NCBI RefSeq assembly: GCF_001899645.1
Contig: NZ_MKVV01000028.1
Location: 106,353-170,352, forward strand
DNA from: Pseudonocardia sp. 73-21
GTDB taxonomy: Bacteria > Actinomycetota > Actinomycetes > Mycobacteriales > Pseudonocardiaceae
Length of the DNA stretch: 64,000 nt
Direction of reading: 5' to 3'
Shown here: one piece after another, positions 1 through 9,143 of the stretch
Numbering within the stretch: the stretch's first letter is position 1
Layout of the letters: each line of letters begins with the position of its first letter
Translations under genes and position numbers: made by a program
The notes under the pieces: generated by a model
Seen by the model: the letters and a program-made list of their open reading frames with translations, nothing else
Databases searched by the model: none
What the model was told of the DNA's origin: nothing

Positions 1-1605
<1,605 letters not shown>

Positions 1606-1611
1606 GGCCCC

Positions 1612-1617
1612 AGGGTA
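1612..1617 (-). promoter_or_regulatory. Candidate -10 box of hisD (leaderless)
   Basis: TACCCT on the minus strand ends 6 nt before the hisD ATG and there is no ribosome site between them. Transcription would start at or next to the ATG. Inferred from spacing only. Confidence 0.45.
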
Positions 1618-1634
1618 CGGGGGTGGGCCAGGCC

Positions 1635-2027
1635 TCAGAGCTCGCCGGTGAGGAACTGCGCACGGCCGTGACCGAACGACCAGTCCTCGTCGCTGTTCAC
1701 GGTGATCGAGACCACGAGGTCCTCGGGCCGCAGCTCGCACTCGCGCTCCAGCGCCTTCGCCAGACCGGCGTAGAAGGCCTCCTTCTGCTCGCGGTCGCGC
1801 GGGCGGGAGGTGACCGAGACGACCACCACGTCGTCGGTGCGCTCGATGCCCAGCCCGGTGTCCTGGACGACGAGCCGGTGGCGCGGGTGCTCGTGGACGA
1901 TCTGGTAGCGGTCGCGCTCCGGCACGCCGAACGCCGCCACCATCTCCGCGTGCAGGGTGTCGAGCAGGTGCGTGACCTGCTCAGCGCTGCGACGACCTTC
2001 GACGAGATCGATCCTGATCAGGGGCAT
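1635..2027 (-). CDS. Tautomerase-family protein
   Basis: A 130-residue protein starting [12 protein letters not shown], so Pro2 becomes the N-terminal catalytic proline of the 4-oxalocrotonate tautomerase/MIF superfamily once Met is removed. It is about twice the size of a single 4-OT unit and resembles the longer Tautomerase_2 group (beta strands near [11 protein letters not shown] and [17 protein letters not shown]). The substrate cannot be told from sequence. It sits between nadC and hisD on the same strand but has its own TACCGT box 7 nt before the ATG, so it is probably transcribed alone. Confidence 0.8.
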   Translation of the reverse strand: MPLIRIDLVEGRRSAEQVTHLLDTLHAEMVAAFGVPERDRYQIVHEHPRHRLVVQDTGLGIERTDDVVVVSVTSRPRDREQKEAFYAGLAKALERECELRPEDLVVSITVNSDEDWSFGHGRAQFLTGEL

Positions 2028-2034
2028 GGGGTCG

Positions 2035-2040
2035 ACGGTA
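2035..2040 (-). promoter_or_regulatory. Candidate -10 box of the tautomerase gene (leaderless)
   Basis: TACCGT on the minus strand, 7 nt before the ATG at 2027, with no Shine-Dalgarno sequence. It lies just 3' of the inverted repeat at the end of nadC. Confidence 0.4.
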
Positions 2041-2071
2041 GGCGGGCGTCGCCGGTCCCGCCGCCTGATCC

Positions 2072-2127
2072 GACGCCGAACGTGTCACAGGCGCGGTGCG
2101 GGCAGCGCTCACGACACGTTCGGCGTC
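2072..2127. terminator. 15-bp perfect inverted repeat at the nadC 3' end
   Basis: Arms GACGCCGAACGTGTC (2072-2086) and GACACGTTCGGCGTC (2113-2127) are perfect complements separated by 26 nt. The right arm encodes the last codons of nadC (TPNVS); the left arm lies beyond the stop. It probably ends or processes the nadABC transcript. No U-tract is seen. Confidence 0.5.
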
Positions 2128-2975
2128 AGGTCGAGGCCGAGGTCGAGCGCCGCCACCGAGTGGGTCAGGGCCCCTATCGAGAGGTAGTCCACTCCCGTCT
2201 CCGCGTACGCGCGGGCGTTCGCGAGCTGCAGTCCCCCGGACGACTCCAGCCCCGTCGGCCTGCTCCCCCGCCGCCGCACGGCCTCGCGGGTGCGCTCCAC
2301 GTCGAAGTTGTCGAGCAGCACCAGCTCGGCGCCGAGGGCGAGCACCTCGTCGAACTGCTCGAGGGAGTCGACCTCCACCTCGCACGGCAGATCGGGGGCG
2401 TGGGCGCGGGCCGCCTGCAGGGCCGCACCCACCGAGCCGGCCGCGGCCACGTGGTTGTCCTTGATCAGGATCGCGTCGCCGAGGCCGAGGCGGTGGTTGA
2501 ACCCCCCGCCGCACCGCACGGCGTACTTCTCCAGCAGCCGCAGGCCCGGCAGGGTCTTGCGGGTGTCGCGGATCCGGGCGTTCGTGCCGGCCACGGCATC
2601 GACCCAGGCCGCCGTCGCCGTGGCCACCCCCGAGAGGTGGCACAGCAGGTTCAACGCCGTGCGCTCGGCCGTCAGCAGGCTGCGGACCGGCGCACGGACG
2701 ACCAGCGCGGCGTCGCCCGCGGCGAGCCGGTCACCGTCGGCGCGCCGGGAGAGCACCTCGTAGTCGCCGACCACCGTGTCGAGCACCGCCAGCGCGACGG
2801 GCAGACCCGCGAGCACCCCCGGCTGCCGCGCCGCGAAGGACGCGACGGCCACCGCGTCGGCGGGCACCGTGGCCGCGGTGGTGGCGTCGGGGCCGTAGCG
2901 GAGGTCCTCCTCCAGCGCCGTGGCGACGACGCGGCGCAGGTCGTCGAGATCGGGGCCGGTGATGGTGCTGGTCAT
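2109..2975 (-). CDS. nadC: Nicotinate-nucleotide pyrophosphorylase (quinolinate phosphoribosyltransferase)
   Basis: Converts quinolinate and PRPP to nicotinate mononucleotide, the third step of de novo NAD synthesis. The 288-residue product carries the family signatures NLLCHLSGVATAT, RDTRKTLPGLR, KYAVRCGGGFNHR and ILIKDNHV; the Arg and Lys residues here line the quinolinate and PRPP site. The ATG at 2975 overlaps the nadB stop by 4 bp (ATGA), which fixes the start and suggests translational coupling. It is the last gene of nadABC. Confidence 0.95.
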   Translation of the reverse strand: MTSTITGPDLDDLRRVVATALEEDLRYGPDATTAATVPADAVAVASFAARQPGVLAGLPVALAVLDTVVGDYEVLSRRADGDRLAAGDAALVVRAPVRSLLTAERTALNLLCHLSGVATATAAWVDAVAGTNARIRDTRKTLPGLRLLEKYAVRCGGGFNHRLGLGDAILIKDNHVAAAGSVGAALQAARAHAPDLPCEVEVDSLEQFDEVLALGAELVLLDNFDVERTREAVRRRGSRPTGLESSGGLQLANARAYAETGVDYLSIGALTHSVAALDLGLDLTPNVS

Positions 2976-4579
2976 GCCACGTACTCCTTGGTCTGCACCA
3001 CCGGACGACCGGTGGCGTCGAGGGCGATCTCCAGGCTGCGGCGCTGCCACACGTCGTCGCGGTCGGGGAAGTCGGTGCGCAGGTGGCAGCCCCGGCTCTC
3101 GGTGCGCTCCCCCGCGGCCGCGAGCACGGCCCGGCCGAGCAGCGTCAGCGCCGCGTCCTCGATCCCGGCGCGGTCGACGGGCACGCCGACGGTGGTGGCG
3201 GCCTCGATCGCGTCGGACGCCCCGGCGAGCCCGGGCCCGTCACGGCCGATGCTCGCGGCGCCGGTCATCGCCCGCTGCACGACCGCGCGCGGCGCGAGGG
3301 GCACGGCGGGCGACGGGGCGAGAGCGGCCCCGTCCCGGAACGCGGGCCGGTCGGCGACGACCGCGGCGGCGGCGCGGGCCCCGACGACGAGCCCCTCCAG
3401 CAGGCTGTTGGACGCCAGCCGGTTCGCGCCGTGCAGGCCGGTGCGGGCCACCTCGCCCGCGGCGTAGAGGCCGGGCACCCGCGTACGGCCGTGCACGTCG
3501 GTGACCACACCGCCGCACGAGTAGTGCGCGGCCGGCGTGACGGGGATGGGCTCGCGGACCGGGTCGATCCCGGCCGCCCGGCACGCGGCGAACACGGTCG
3601 GGAAGCGACGGGCGAAGTCGCCGAGGGTGCGGGCGTCGAGGTACATGCAGTCGGCGCCCGTCTCGATCATGCGACGGGTGATGGCCGCGGCCACGACGTC
3701 GCGCGGAGCGAGGTCGGCGAGCGGGTGCACGCCCTCCATGAACCGGGTGCCGGCCCGGTCGAGCAGCACCGCGCCCTCCCCGCGGACGGCCTCGGTGACC
3801 AGCGGCCGTTGCCCGATGGCGGGAGCGGCGCTGATTCTCGACCCCGCAAGCGGGTCTTCGACGTAGAGCACGGTGGGGTGGAACTGCACGAACTCCAGGT
3901 CCGCGGCGGTCGCGCCGGCGCGCAGGGCGAGCGCGATGCCGTCGCCCGTGGAGGTCTCGGGGTTGGTGGTCGAGGAGTAGAGCTGGCCGTACCCGCCGGT
4001 GGCCAGCAGCACCGCGGGGGCGCGCAGCACGCCGGGGTTGCCGGCGTCGTCCAGCACGGCGAGGCCGGTGACGTGGCCGCGCACGTCCCGCACGGCGTCG
4101 ACGGCGACGTGGCCGGTGAGCACGGCGAGGCCCCCCGCCGCCGCGACCAGGGCCCGCTCCACCTCGGCGCCCGTCGCGTCGCCGCCCGCGTGCACCACCC
4201 GGAACGCGGAGTGCCCGCCCTCCCGGGTGCGCGCCAGCCGCCCTCCCGGCCCGGGGTCGAACACGGCCCCGCGCGCCCGGAGCCGGACCACGGCGGCCGG
4301 GCCGTCGCGCAGGATGGAGGCGACGGCGTCGGGGTCGCACAGCCCGGCGCCGGCCGTGAGCGTGTCGGCGACGTGGGCGGCCACGGTGTCGCCGGGGATG
4401 TCCCCCACGACGACGGCGACGCCCCCCTGCGCCCACCGGGTGGACCCGGAGTCGACGGCGTCCTTGGTGACGACGACGACGCGCAGCCCCGCGGCGGAGG
4501 CATCCAGAGCGGCGGTGAGACCGGCGACCCCGGACCCCACGACCACGAGGTCGGCGGCTGCGTCCCAGCCGGTGCTCAC
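2972..4579 (-). CDS. nadB: L-aspartate oxidase
   Basis: FAD enzyme that oxidises L-aspartate to iminoaspartate, which NadA condenses to quinolinate. The 535-residue product begins VSTGWDAAADLVVVGSGVAG, giving the GxGxxG dinucleotide fold at the N-terminus, then STRWAQGGVAVV, the HYSCGGV active-site segment and GLHGANRLASNSLLEGLV near residue 350-370, all typical of NadB and the succinate dehydrogenase flavoprotein family. The GTG at 4579 is preferred over upstream codons because the flavin fold starts directly after it and because the 19-bp inverted repeat lies just upstream. Confidence 0.95.
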   Translation of the reverse strand: MSTGWDAAADLVVVGSGVAGLTAALDASAAGLRVVVVTKDAVDSGSTRWAQGGVAVVVGDIPGDTVAAHVADTLTAGAGLCDPDAVASILRDGPAAVVRLRARGAVFDPGPGGRLARTREGGHSAFRVVHAGGDATGAEVERALVAAAGGLAVLTGHVAVDAVRDVRGHVTGLAVLDDAGNPGVLRAPAVLLATGGYGQLYSSTTNPETSTGDGIALALRAGATAADLEFVQFHPTVLYVEDPLAGSRISAAPAIGQRPLVTEAVRGEGAVLLDRAGTRFMEGVHPLADLAPRDVVAAAITRRMIETGADCMYLDARTLGDFARRFPTVFAACRAAGIDPVREPIPVTPAAHYSCGGVVTDVHGRTRVPGLYAAGEVARTGLHGANRLASNSLLEGLVVGARAAAAVVADRPAFRDGAALAPSPAVPLAPRAVVQRAMTGAASIGRDGPGLAGASDAIEAATTVGVPVDRAGIEDAALTLLGRAVLAAAGERTESRGCHLRTDFPDRDDVWQRRSLEIALDATGRPVVQTKEYVA

Positions 4580-4592
4580 TGCGCACCGACCC

Positions 4593-4649
4593 GGTTCAGG
4601 AAAGCCACTTTGCTGTCGCGAGGCGTCGGGAAAGTGGCTTTCCTGAACC
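4593..4649. repeat. Perfect 19-bp inverted repeat between nadA and nadB
   Basis: Arms GGTTCAGGAAAGCCACTTT (4593-4611) and AAAGTGGCTTTCCTGAACC (4631-4649) are exact complements with a 19-nt loop. It fills the short gap between the nadA stop (4665) and the nadB start (4579). Either a transcript-processing hairpin or a small palindromic mobile repeat; the perfect arms suggest recent insertion or selection. Confidence 0.8.
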
Positions 4650-4664
4650 TCGCCCTCTGCCCGT

Positions 4665-5657
4665 TCACTCCCCACCACCGGGGCGGCCGATGGCGATCAT
4701 GCGCTCCACCGCGGTGCGCGCCTTCGCCGCCAGCTCCTCGTCCACCACGACCTCGTCGCGGTCCTCCCGCAGCGCCCGCAGCAGCTTCTCCGGCGTGATC
4801 ATCTTCATGTAGCTGCAGCTGGCCCGGTCGTTCACCGCCTGGAAGTCGATCTCCGGTGCGGCCTTGCGGAGCTGGTGCAGCATCCCGACCTCGGTGGCCA
4901 CCAGCACCTTCTTCGACTCCGAGGCGCGGGCCGCGTCGAGCATGCCGCCCGTCGAGAGGATCTTGACGCGGTCGGCGGGCACCGCGCCCGTCCCGGCCAG
5001 GTAGAGCGCCGACGTGGCGCAGCCGCACTCGGGGTGGACGTAGAGCTCGGCGTCGGGGTTGTCCTCCGCCTTCCTCGTGAGCGTGGCGCCGTTGATCCCG
5101 GCGTGCACGTGGCACTCCCCCGCCCAGACGTGCATGTTGTCCCGCCCGGTGATCCGCCGGACGTGGGCGCCGAGGAACTGGTCGGGCAGGAACAGCACCT
5201 CGCGGTCGGCGGGGATCGACGCGACGACCTCGACCGCGTTGGACGACGTGCAGCAGATGTCGGTCTCGGCCTTCACCGCCGCGGTCGTGTTGACGTACGA
5301 CACCACGACCGCGTCCGGGTGCTCGGCCTTCCACGACCGCAGCTGGTCGGCGGTGATCGAGTCGGCCAGCGAGCAGCCCGCGTTCGCGTCGGGGATCAGC
5401 ACCGTCTTCCCGGGGCTGAGGATCTTCGCGGTCTCGGCCATGAAGTGCACACCGCAGAACACGATCGTCGACGCCGGTGACGCCGCGGCGATCCGCGAGA
5501 GCGCCAGGGAGTCGCCGGTGAAGTCGGCGACGTCCTGGATGGCCGGGAGCTGGTAGTTGTGCGCCAGCAGCACGGCGTCCTTGCGGCGCGCCAGCTCCCG
5601 GACCTCGTCCGCCCAACCCGGGTCAACCCCTGCCGGCAGCAGTTCCGACACCGTCAT
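4665..5657 (-). CDS. nadA: Quinolinate synthase A
   Basis: A 4Fe-4S enzyme that condenses iminoaspartate with dihydroxyacetone phosphate to quinolinate. The 330-residue product has [28 protein letters not shown], and the three cluster cysteines in NAGCSLAD (about 85-90), the HPECGC segment (about 180) and ASCSYMK (about 270). Two adjacent ATG codons lie at 5660 and 5657; GGGAGG is only 2 nt from the first and 5 nt from the second, so 5657 is chosen. It is the first gene of nadABC, divergent from nrtR. Confidence 0.93.
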   Translation of the reverse strand: MTVSELLPAGVDPGWADEVRELARRKDAVLLAHNYQLPAIQDVADFTGDSLALSRIAAASPASTIVFCGVHFMAETAKILSPGKTVLIPDANAGCSLADSITADQLRSWKAEHPDAVVVSYVNTTAAVKAETDICCTSSNAVEVVASIPADREVLFLPDQFLGAHVRRITGRDNMHVWAGECHVHAGINGATLTRKAEDNPDAELYVHPECGCATSALYLAGTGAVPADRVKILSTGGMLDAARASESKKVLVATEVGMLHQLRKAAPEIDFQAVNDRASCSYMKMITPEKLLRALREDRDEVVVDEELAAKARTAVERMIAIGRPGGGE

Positions 5658-5679
5658 CATGGCCTCCCGGCGTTTTCGC

Positions 5680-5714
5680 CTATCAGTCGTAAACAGGTTG
5701 CAGACTATCAGTCG
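5680..5714. promoter_or_regulatory. Candidate NrtR operator upstream of nadA
   Basis: Two copies of CTATCAGTCG occur at 5680-5689 and 5705-5714, 25 bp apart start to start. They flank and overlap the likely nadA -10 hexamer TAGTCT (5702-5707, minus strand). Position between nadA and nrtR makes NrtR the obvious ligand; the exact NrtR consensus of this group was not checked. Confidence 0.5.
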
Positions 5715-5813
5715 AGAACCCGTCGGCACACCCCCCGCGTGACGGGGACCTCATCGCCCGGCAACCCGCCGTTCACCTCGCGGGCGCCGCCCGGGCCACC
5801 GGAACCGCACCCC

Positions 5814-5819
5814 TACGAT
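5814..5819 (+). promoter_or_regulatory. Candidate -10 box of nrtR (leaderless)
   Basis: TACGAT ends 6 nt before the nrtR ATG, with no ribosome site between. Confidence 0.4.
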
Positions 5820-5825
5820 CCGCCC

Positions 5826-6527
5826 ATGGCCCGACGCCCGACCGAGCACGAGGTTCTCGCGGCCGTGCTCCAGGTCCGCGACGGGGTGCTGCAGGTGCTG
5901 GCCTGGCGCCGGGCGATGCCCCCGGACGCCGGCCGCTGGGCCCTCCCCGGGGGGCGGCTGGGCGACGACGAGGACGTCGAGGCGTCGGTGCTGCGCCAGC
6001 TCGCCGAGAAGGTCGACGTCCGTGAGGTCACCCATGTCGAGCAGATCTCGGTGTTCTCCGCGCCCGACCGCGTGCCCGGTCCGCGCACGATCGCCACCGC
6101 GTTCCTGGGCCTGGTGCCCTCCGACGCCGACCCCGCGCTCCCCGAGGACACGGCCTGGCACCCGGTCGACGCGCTCCCCGGCACCGCCTTCGACCACGCC
6201 GTCATCGTCGACGCGGCGCGCGAGCGGCTGCGCGCCAAGCTCTCCTACACCAACCTCGGCTTCGCGCTGGCCCCGCGCGAGTTCACCATCTCGGCGCTGC
6301 GCGAGCTGTACGCCGCGGCGCTCGGCCACACCGTGTCGGCCACCAACCTGCAGCGCGTCCTGACCCGCCGCGCACTGCTGCACCCGACGGGCGGGGTCGC
6401 CCCGCCGGGGCCGTCCGGGGGTCGGCCCGCTGCTCTGTTCGGATTCACCGACAGGTCGATCCGGGTGACCGACGCGTTCGCGGTGTTACGGCCGCCGGGC
6501 GAACACACACGCGGAGCCGTACCGTAG
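5826..6527 (+). CDS. nrtR: NrtR-type Nudix-related transcriptional regulator of NAD synthesis
   Basis: A 233-residue regulator: an N-terminal Nudix fold (about 5-135) and a C-terminal winged helix (from SYTNLGFALAPREFTISALREL). In known NrtR proteins the Nudix part senses ADP-ribose or other NAD-derived ligands and the winged helix represses nad genes. The Nudix box GGRLGDDEDVEASVLRQLAEK has lost catalytic acids (RQLAEK in place of RExxEE), consistent with ligand sensing rather than hydrolysis. It diverges from nadABC. The ATG at 5826 lies 6 nt after TACGAT, so it is probably leaderless. Confidence 0.9.
   Translation: MARRPTEHEVLAAVLQVRDGVLQVLAWRRAMPPDAGRWALPGGRLGDDEDVEASVLRQLAEKVDVREVTHVEQISVFSAPDRVPGPRTIATAFLGLVPSDADPALPEDTAWHPVDALPGTAFDHAVIVDAARERLRAKLSYTNLGFALAPREFTISALRELYAAALGHTVSATNLQRVLTRRALLHPTGGVAPPGPSGGRPAALFGFTDRSIRVTDAFAVLRPPGEHTRGAVP
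6520..6525 (+). promoter_or_regulatory. Candidate -10 box of the LON-domain gene (leaderless)
   Basis: TACCGT ends 6 nt before the GTG at 6532 and overlaps the last codons of nrtR. No Shine-Dalgarno sequence is present. Confidence 0.35.
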
Positions 6528-6531
6528 GGCG

Positions 6532-7224
6532 GTGGCCGAGACCCTTCCGCTGTTCCCCCTGGGAACGGTTCTGATGCCGGGAGCCTCGCTGCCGCTGCAC
6601 ATCTTCGAACCGCGGTACCGCCAGCTCACCGTCGATCTCGTCACCGGCACCGTGCCGGGCAGGGAGTTCGGTGTGGTGGCCGTCCGCGAGGGCTGGGCCC
6701 CCGACGACGACGGCATCGACGGCCTGCACACGATCGGCTGCACGGCCGAGCTGCGCGACGTCCGGCGCCTGCCCGACGGCCGCTACGACATCGTCACCCG
6801 CGGGGCGCGGCGCTTCCGGCTACTGAGCCTCGACGCGGGCTCCAAGCCGTACCTGATGGGCTCGGTGGAGTTCCTGCCCGACGCCCCGACCGACGCCGAA
6901 CGGGGTCCCGACGCCGCCGGCCTCACCACGATGCTCAGCGCCTCGGCCCGCGCGGCCCACCGGCGCTACTGCTCCACGGCCTGGAAGACCGGCGACTGGT
7001 CGGAGCCGGAGGACGACGTGGACGCGGGCAACCTGCCGCACGTGCTCGCCGCCGACTGCCTGCTCCCCATGGACGACCGCCAGCGCCTGCTCGAGCAGAC
7101 CTCCCCCACCGAGCGGCTGCGCCTGGTGCGCACCCTGCTCGCCCGGGAGACCGGCCTGCTCACGCAGCTGCGGGCGGTGCCCGCACCGATCACGACGTTC
7201 GCCGTGGAGACGAGCAACAACTAG
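6532..7224 (+). CDS. LON peptidase substrate-binding-domain protein
   Basis: A 230-residue protein with only the N-terminal substrate-binding (LON/PUA-like) fold: LPLFPLGTVLMPGASLPLHIFEPRYRQL at residues 4-32 is the signature. The AAA and peptidase domains of Lon protease are absent, so it is not itself a protease. Such stand-alone proteins are common in actinobacteria and of unknown role. GTG start at 6532, 4 bp after nrtR. It ends on a CTAG palindrome shared with the converging PemK-like gene. Confidence 0.85.
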   Translation: MAETLPLFPLGTVLMPGASLPLHIFEPRYRQLTVDLVTGTVPGREFGVVAVREGWAPDDDGIDGLHTIGCTAELRDVRRLPDGRYDIVTRGARRFRLLSLDAGSKPYLMGSVEFLPDAPTDAERGPDAAGLTTMLSASARAAHRRYCSTAWKTGDWSEPEDDVDAGNLPHVLAADCLLPMDDRQRLLEQTSPTERLRLVRTLLARETGLLTQLRAVPAPITTFAVETSNN

Positions 7225-7718
7225 CTCCAGCCGAAGCGGCTGCGCAGCTCCCCCGCCACCCGGTCGAAGCGCTGCCGGTCGAGCACCGCACCCTCGCGGC
7301 GGATGTCGTGCTCGCCGATCTCCAGCACGCGGTCGAGCCGGATGAACGACTCGCGCCCCTCACGGTCCCAGTCGCCCGAGCCGATGGACACCCAGTCGCG
7401 GTCGTCGGCCCGGCTGTGCTGGCTCGACAGCATGAGCCCGAGCAGGTCGCCGTCCCCGCGCCCGACGACGAGCAGCGGCCGGTCCTTGCCGCGCCCGTCG
7501 TTCTCCTCGAACGGCACCCACGCCCAGACGATCTCGCCGGGGTCGGCGGAGCCGTCGAGGTTCGGGGCGTAGGTGATCGCGCGCGCCCGCTCGCCGGCCG
7601 GGGCGCTGCGGGCCTGCGTGCGGGGCGGGGCCCCGGTCGCGTCCTGCTTCTTGCTGCCCGAGAGCAGGTCCATCCCGATCTTCACGGCCTGCTGCAGCAG
7701 GTTCCCCCAGTTCGCCAT
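7221..7718 (-). CDS. PemK/MazF-family protein
   Basis: A 165-residue protein whose C-terminal two thirds carries the PemK/MazF fold: PGEIVWAWVPFEEND, DRPLLVVGR and SIGSGDWDREGRESFIRLDRVLEI. Canonical members are mRNA interferase toxins, but this long actinobacterial form has an extra N-terminal segment (WGNLLQQAVKIGMDLLSGSKKQ) and no antitoxin gene is adjacent, so toxin activity is doubtful. ATG at 7718 or 7730; neither has a clear ribosome site. Convergent with the LON-domain gene, the two TAG stops sharing one CTAG. Confidence 0.75.
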   Translation of the reverse strand: MANWGNLLQQAVKIGMDLLSGSKKQDATGAPPRTQARSAPAGERARAITYAPNLDGSADPGEIVWAWVPFEENDGRGKDRPLLVVGRGDGDLLGLMLSSQHSRADDRDWVSIGSGDWDREGRESFIRLDRVLEIGEHDIRREGAVLDRQRFDRVAGELRSRFGWS

Positions 7719-7819
7719 GGCGGCCAGCATGGTCTACCCGATCGGGACAGGCACTCCGGGCCCCGTCGATCATGCTCGAACACTTGCGAGCGACGACCGC
7801 GAGGCGCTGAGGGTGCTGG

Positions 7820-8220
7820 TCACGCCGTAGAGCGCGCCACAGCGACGACGTCCACGAGTCGGTCCGCTCCCGCGAAGGCGTCCGGGTTGCACGTCAGCAA
7901 CGGAAGCCGGGCCGCGCCTGCGGTCGCCGCGATCTGCAGGTCGAGGCGGCGGTTGCGGCCGGTGGCGCGGACGAGGTGGCCAGCACGCCGTAGGACTCTG
8001 GCTCCTCGACGCCGTAGGCCAGGACCTCGTAGTCGGTCAGCGCTTCGCGGAACAGCCGCTCGCGCTGCTCCTGCTGATCGGGACCGCCGAGCTGGAGACC
8101 GGACGCCAACTCGCCGCCACCGACGGCGGTGAGCACCGGGATCCGCTCGCCGAAGGAGCCGAGATCCACCCGGTCGGGATCGATGTACACCGACGTGTCC
8201 AGCACGTAGTACACGGACAC
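7820..8220 (-). pseudogene. VapC-like PIN-domain toxin, frameshifted
   Basis: The first 80 codons from GTG 8220 read a PIN-domain N-terminus (YYVLDTSVYIDP with the first acidic residues). At about 7981-7990 the frame shifts; the sequence continues in another frame as GHLVRATGRNRRLDLQIAAT and on to LPLLTCNPDAF and a TGA at 7820, which is the expected PIN C-terminus. Joined, the protein would be about 133 residues, normal for VapC. The frame read through ends early at 7894. Either a decayed toxin or a sequencing error of one base. Partner of the Phd-like antitoxin just upstream. Confidence 0.7.
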
Positions 8221-8221
8221 G

Positions 8222-8425
8222 TCAGTACCCGATGCGGTCGTCGCCGAAGATCAGATCGTCCGCTGCCTGGAGCTCTCCCAGGGTCATCCGGCGCTTCCCT
8301 GTTGCGGCATGCGGTGTGACGTCGGCGACGGGCTCGCCGATGCGGGTGACGACGAAGCTCTCGCCCGCCTCCACCCGCCGCATGATCTCGGCGTTGTCAC
8401 TGCGCAGCTCCCGCTGTAGCGAAAT
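8222..8425 (-). CDS. Phd/YefM-type antitoxin with no normal start codon
   Basis: Up to 67 residues reading ISLQRELRSDNAEIMRRVEA then GESFVVTRIGEPVADV, a clear Phd/YefM antitoxin N-terminus (DNA-binding, toxin-neutralising). The usual first Met is missing: the TAG stop of the upstream GNAT gene lies in the same frame two codons before. GGGAGG is 8-9 nt before an ATT codon at 8425, the best-placed possible start; the first ATG (8383) would remove the DNA-binding N-terminus. It stops 1 bp before the vapC GTG. Either ATT-initiated or decaying together with the frameshifted toxin. Confidence 0.6.
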   Translation of the reverse strand: MSLQRELRSDNAEIMRRVEAGESFVVTRIGEPVADVTPHAATGKRRMTLGELQAADDLIFGDDRIGY

Positions 8426-8428
8426 GTG

Positions 8429-8989
8429 CTACACCTCCCACCCGTTCCGGTCCACCCGCCCCACCGGCCAGTCGCTCCGCGACGCCAGCACCGGCAGCAC
8501 CATCGACACCCCGCCGTAGAGCTGCACGCTGCCGTCCGACCGCACCATCCGCGTCGGGCTCTCCACGCGCACCCAGCCGGCGCCGGCGTAGAAGCCCTCG
8601 ACCTGCTCGCCGCAGGTCAGGAACCCGAACGGCATCTCCAGCTCGCGCAGCCCCCCGGCGGCCCGGCGCAGGAGTTCGCCGCCGACGCCCCGGCCCTGCG
8701 CGACGGGATCCACGGCCACCAGCCCCACGTCGCCGACGAGCTGCGCCCGCCCGTCGACCTGGAGGAAGCGGCGCAGGATCCCCAGGTGCGCCACGACCCG
8801 CACGCCGTCGCGGCCGACCAGCCGCAGCTCGGGCCGCCCGCTCGACCAGCTGCGGAACCCGGTGAACGGCGTGCGCGAGCGCGGGAAGCACCGGGAGAAC
8901 AGCACCGCCAGCGCCGCGTGCTCGTCCGGCGTGAGGTCGTCCTCCCAGGTCAGGGACCAGGAGACGTCAGGCGCTGGTGCGCTCACCAT
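8429..8989 (-). CDS. GNAT-family N-acetyltransferase
   Basis: A 186-residue acyl-CoA transferase of unknown substrate. The acetyl-CoA loop is [18 protein letters not shown] (Q/RxxGxG/A type) at about 98-115, and [15 protein letters not shown] is the usual C-terminal strand. The arrangement looks like the AAC(2')/NodA-like branch of GNAT, but drug acetylation cannot be claimed. The ATG at 8989 overlaps the bsaP stop by 23 bp, so it is probably the last intact gene of the biotin operon transcript. Its last codons supply the ribosome site of the antitoxin. Confidence 0.75.
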   Translation of the reverse strand: MVSAPAPDVSWSLTWEDDLTPDEHAALAVLFSRCFPRSRTPFTGFRSWSSGRPELRLVGRDGVRVVAHLGILRRFLQVDGRAQLVGDVGLVAVDPVAQGRGVGGELLRRAAGGLRELEMPFGFLTCGEQVEGFYAGAGWVRVESPTRMVRSDGSVQLYGGVSMVLPVLASRSDWPVGRVDRNGWEV

Positions 8990-9143
8990 GGCGGCTGCAC
9001 TTCGCCGTCCACCCCGTGGGCGTCACCTGGACGACCATGCGGCGGGCGCAGTCGGCGCAGTAGCGCGGCGGTTCGAGTTCCCGGCGCGCGGCGCAGCGCG
9101 GGTGGTCGCCCGCCTCCTTGCCGCACTGCTCGCAGTAGGCCAT
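8967..9143 (-). CDS. bsaP: Biotin synthase auxiliary protein BsaP
   Basis: A 58-residue cysteine-rich protein: [12 protein letters not shown], a second CADC pair and a final Cys near residue 49. Size, cysteine spacing and position match BsaP, which in mycobacteria is needed for the actinobacterial form of biotin synthase, probably in Fe-S cluster repair or turnover. The ATG overlaps the bioB stop by one base (TGATG), so the two are translationally coupled. Confidence 0.85.
   Translation of the reverse strand: MAYCEQCGKEAGDHPRCAARRELEPPRYCADCARRMVVQVTPTGWTAKCSRHGERTSA

Noticed and set aside
7765..7790. CGAAC-like half site resembling an SOS (LexA) box
   Set aside because: Only one half matches; the other half is GCGAG rather than GTTCG, and no DNA repair gene follows.
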